From contig JARLGW010000014.1 in assembly GCA_031292565.1 (NCBI GenBank), forward strand, positions 54,409-118,408: a stretch of DNA of 64,000 nucleotides. Reading direction: 5' to 3'. Source of the stretch: Paludibacteraceae bacterium. Lineage in GTDB: Bacteria; Bacteroidota; Bacteroidia; Bacteroidales; Paludibacteraceae. The first letter of the stretch is position 1. Each line of letters opens with the position of its first letter. The position numbers and the translations under genes were made by a program. Shown piece after piece: positions 61,763-64,000 of the stretch. The notes under the pieces were generated by a model. That model was given only the letters and a program-made list of their open reading frames with translations. It was not told where the DNA came from and did not search any database.

Positions 61763-62872
61763 TTAAAGCTTTATAATGTAGGCTAATACATAGTATGGTG
61801 GGCGGTTGTCCAATTGTTGTGAATTCTCAAAATAACCATTATTAACATCAATACTTGTTCCGTTACCGGGCCCATCTACTCTTGTTTTCAGAGGTTGTGA
61901 TGTGGGGTAAAAGCCCAAACTCTTGCACCCGTTATCACTTATCATATCGCCGAGATAACCTGTAAAACCATCAGTACCATTATTATTGTCGTTTAGATTG
62001 CTTTGTCCAATTAGATTATGAAATGAATTTTCTGTTACCATCCAGGGTACGGCCTTTACTAGAGGTTGACATCTTCTTGGTGCATCATCGTTAATATAAG
62101 AGTGAGTATGGCTAATAATATCTGTTGTTGATATTTCACCTCCAGTATTTCCAATAGCTCCATAATTTGTAAGTCCTGGGGTTCCTGTTGAATCGGGAGT
62201 TGAATCGGTCTTATTCCAAAATCCTACTACAAATCGTCCTTGTAAATCTGGAGACAGAAACGTGTGTGTTGTGTCTGTTGGGCTTTTATCACTCACCATC
62301 ACTTTATCAGCACTATTGGTAGGGTTGTAGTACCATCCATCACACAAAGCCCAACCAAGAGGTATCTTGTCTGGATTCCCACTCCACATGATAATAGCCC
62401 CTTTGGGCACCAAATAATTGGATTCGGCCTGTTTCATTTGATCAATGCCATTGCTTTTAATCAAATTATACATATCCACGTTTGTTTGAATACGGGTGAA
62501 TTTTGCCCACTCGTAGCAAGTTCCGTCTTTAGTGCCTGTAAATGAAATTGTTTTTATTGTTCGTGCATTTTGGTATCCTACTTGTCCCACGGTAACGGCT
62601 TCGGGTGTTGAAGCAATCTGTATATATGTTTGAGTGGTAGCACCGTCGAAATTATATAGTTCGCCATCAATAAGTAAGATACCCGGTGAGGTAGTTGTGT
62701 TTCCATTTCCAATACTGGTTTCCGTGCAGCCGGACACGATAAAGCATCCTGTGCTGGAAGCTCCTGTAAGTACACCGCTCGTGGCCAGCGCGATGGCATC
62801 TTGAAGTAATTTTATGCCTTCGATGGTTAAGGGATAGTTTGTTAGGTCTTTTGTGAGATTAAGTGTATTCAT
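61763..62872 (-). CDS. Phage tail collar domain protein
   Basis: The product is 369 aa. The central part is a typical tail collar domain: PKGAIIMWSGNPDKIPLGWA, then LCDG, then PDLQGRFVVGF and GNTGGEISTTDIISHTHSY, the usual G-W-x-x-C-DG / P-D-L-x-G-R-F / H-x-H markers. The N-terminal 120 residues hold a repeat-like anchor, and the end (RPPYYVLAYIIKL) is the standard collar finish. It is the first complete gene of the minus-strand fibre operon. It probably forms a short tail fibre or collar. Confidence 0.85.
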   Translation of the reverse strand: MNTLNLTKDLTNYPLTIEGIKLLQDAIALATSGVLTGASSTGCFIVSGCTETSIGNGNTTTSPGILLIDGELYNFDGATTQTYIQIASTPEAVTVGQVGYQNARTIKTISFTGTKDGTCYEWAKFTRIQTNVDMYNLIKSNGIDQMKQAESNYLVPKGAIIMWSGNPDKIPLGWALCDGWYYNPTNSADKVMVSDKSPTDTTHTFLSPDLQGRFVVGFWNKTDSTPDSTGTPGLTNYGAIGNTGGEISTTDIISHTHSYINDDAPRRCQPLVKAVPWMVTENSFHNLIGQSNLNDNNNGTDGFTGYLGDMISDNGCKSLGFYPTSQPLKTRVDGPGNGTSIDVNNGYFENSQQLDNRPPYYVLAYIIKL

Positions 62873-63119
62873 ACGTTCTTTTTTGAGTTTTTTATATGAT
62901 TTGTATTCTTTTGGTTGCCGGTGGGAAAATGTGTAATCAAGTCCTTTTTTTTGTTTCTACAAAGCAAAGGTCATTAATTTAGGAGCGGTGTCAAAGCCCC
63001 TGTTTTGTTGCGGTGTATTTTGGGTGGGATGCACTGAAAATTTTCGAGTGGAACCGGTTATTTTCGGGTGGATAAAAAGAGGTTGAAACGAAAAGCCCTT
63101 TCGTTGGCGCGGCTTTAAC

Positions 63120-63152
63120 AGACATTCCATATCTTGAAGATATGGAATGTCT
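63120..63152. repeat. Palindromic repeat family A, copy 6
   Basis: AGACATTCCATATCTT and AGATATGGAATGTCT pair around a 2- to 3-base loop. It is preceded by TTGGCGCGGCTTTAACA. Confidence 0.85.
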
Positions 63153-63425
63153 TGGCAAAAAATGAGACAATACAGCCACAAGCTGTTCTATAGTACAATT
63201 AAGCAGGTCAGTGCATTTATTCTTCCCTTTTGCTAAAGGGAAGTACCCGTGAGGGGGATGGGTTAGATTCACCCCCACCCGATTTTCCAAAGAGGGATCG
63301 CCTTTTTCTTTATTTTCTAACCCCTCCGCTTCGCTCGTCCCCTTTGGCAAAAGGGGACAATAATGCGCTGGCTGTTGGTTTTTCGCATTTGCGTGTTTTA
63401 TTTCGCTGGCGCGGCTTGCAAAAAC

Positions 63426-63458
63426 AGACATTCCATATCTTGGAGATATGGAATGTCC
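63426..63458. repeat. Palindromic repeat family A, copy 7
   Basis: AGACATTCCATATCT and AGATATGGAATGTC pair around TGG. It is preceded by CTGGCGCGGCTTGCAAAA, so the repeat unit here includes about 20 bases of flank shared with copy 6. Confidence 0.85.
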
Positions 63459-63470
63459 GTTATTCAAAAT

Positions 63471-63511
63471 AGGAAGACCTGCCAAGTTTCTAAAACTTGG
63501 CAGGTCTTCCT
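63471..63511. terminator. Palindromic repeat family B, copy 4
   Basis: AGGAAGACCTGCCAAGTTT pairs perfectly with AAACTTGGCAGGTCTTCCT around CTA. It lies 20 bases past the end of the minus-strand gene that follows, so it may terminate that gene. Confidence 0.8.
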
Positions 63512-63531
63512 ATTTTGTTACCACTCGGTGT

Positions 63532-64000
63532 TTAGCTCGTTGTTTTGGGTATGTAAGGAATAATTTTATATTTCTTTCCAGCCAACTTGTAGGTGTTTAT
63601 TAAGGCACAAAATCTTCTATATATTAGTTTATTGGCTGTGGTTGTAGGATCATTAACATATTTGCAAACAGAACCTATATCCGAATTAGTATTCGCTATC
63701 ATCACATTAAAGGTAGTAACCCCGGTGGCCAAAGCTACCTCGCTACACAGTATAGGGGTCTTGCTTAGGTCGGTAGAACTTTCTGAGTAAACAATTAGGT
63801 GGTCGTTTGATGTGTCCTTCGTGTCATCTTTTTTTACTTCCCAGTAGATGTAGCTAAGGGTACCGTAGGCACTGTAGTCGTCGATGCGAATCTTATGCTC
63901 CTTTTGGTCGTACTTGTAGTTGAGCACATGCTCCAGGTAACACACCTGCGAGTTGTTGCTGAGCCTGAATAGGTTGTCGTTACGGTTGATGGTGAACAAG
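63532..64000 (-). CDS. Unknown phage-like protein, C-terminal part (cut by the window edge)
   Basis: At least 155 residues; the frame is still open at the right edge, so the start lies outside. The visible part is beta-rich (FTINRNDNLFRLSNNSQVCY, then GTLSYIYWEVKKDDTKD) and ends AGKKYKIIPYIPKTTS. It precedes the collar gene in the transcription direction but is separated by 658 bases with a family B palindrome. It is probably another tail or baseplate protein. The family is not recognised. Confidence 0.5.
   Translation of the reverse strand, partial: LFTINRNDNLFRLSNNSQVCYLEHVLNYKYDQKEHKIRIDDYSAYGTLSYIYWEVKKDDTKDTSNDHLIVYSESSTDLSKTPILCSEVALATGVTTFNVMIANTNSDIGSVCKYVNDPTTTANKLIYRRFCALINTYKLAGKKYKIIPYIPKTTS

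Larger units (their letters stand above)
62873..63531. other. Gene-free 659-base stretch with three palindromes
   Basis: It holds family A copies 6 (63120) and 7 (63426), family B copy 4 (63471), and two direct ATTTTCGAGTGG/ATTTTCGGGTGG words (63038-63076) resembling IS21-type ends. The sequence TTGGCGCGGCTT precedes family A copy 6, and CTGGCGCGGCTT precedes copy 7. No supported gene was seen. Confidence 0.55.

Noticed and set aside
52610..62872. Diversity-generating retroelement acting on the fibre or collar genes
   Set aside because: No reverse transcriptase and no template/variable repeat pair with adenine-specific differences was seen in the window.
62991..63485. Minus-strand open frame of 164 codons in the 62.9-63.5 kb spacer
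   Set aside because: It runs through three palindromic repeats and IS-like words, and its translation has no protein-like character.

Overview
The window looks like a Bacteroidota chromosome segment, probably order Bacteroidales, rich in phage-derived genes. Three things point there: two Type IX secretion style cargo proteins (a PL6-type lyase with a C-terminal sorting domain and a BspA-type leucine-rich repeat protein), several Bacteroidetes-style -7 promoter boxes (TAnnTTTG), and intergenic spaces packed with short dispersed palindromes. No rRNA, tRNA or CRISPR array was recognised. The genus cannot be fixed from the sequence alone.

Layout. 1-4.9 kb (+): phage tail genes, including a large tail protein and a tape measure protein, each broken by one apparent frameshift. 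5.1-6.1 kb (-): a secreted FG-GAP-like protein. 6.4-20.8 kb (+): four large proteins (467, 725, 1972 and 1527 aa) without signal peptides; one ends in a pesticin-type lysozyme-like domain. 20.9-26.8 kb (+): two tail-fibre-like genes and two small genes. 27.5-30.6 kb (+): an AT-rich accessory island with a HEPN-like/unknown/SecB-like trio (a candidate toxin-antitoxin-chaperone operon) and a two-gene pair that resembles lambda RexA/RexB in architecture. 31.0-39.5 kb (+): prohead protease, major capsid protein, probable tail tube, a repeat-built fibre, and lysis genes (holins, GH108 muramidase, Rz-like protein). 39.6-41.6 kb (-): an AAA ATPase/RloB (TOPRIM-like) pair of the AbiL/RloAB type. 42.2-52.1 kb: chromosomal or accessory genes (YVTN propeller, Fic enzyme, PL6 lyase, IS1595 remnant, RhuM-like protein, secreted proteins). 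52.2-64.0 kb (-): an operon of tail fibre, spike and collar genes with small interleaved genes.

How it fits together. Capsid, tail, fibre and lysis genes imply a phage or phage-like particle, but no terminase, portal or integrase is visible, and tail genes lie on both sides of the head genes. The region is therefore either a mosaic or decayed prophage, or a phage-derived particle whose remaining genes lie outside the window. Two fibre families recur: one with an N-terminal 'SDL' anchor and/or about 34-residue 'LTQD...LYDSNG' repeats (21-25 and 34-35.5 kb), and one with a shared N-terminal 330 residues on the minus strand. Defence-like cassettes sit between structural modules, as expected for phage cargo genes.

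Intergenic DNA is unusually structured. It holds at least seven copies of a palindrome with arms ACATTCCATAT/ATATGGAATGT, four of a CCTGCCAAG-type palindrome, a CCCGATAGCTATCGGG family, two or three MITE-like elements (one with perfect 18-bp inverted ends and a 4-bp target duplication), and a 24-bp tandem array.
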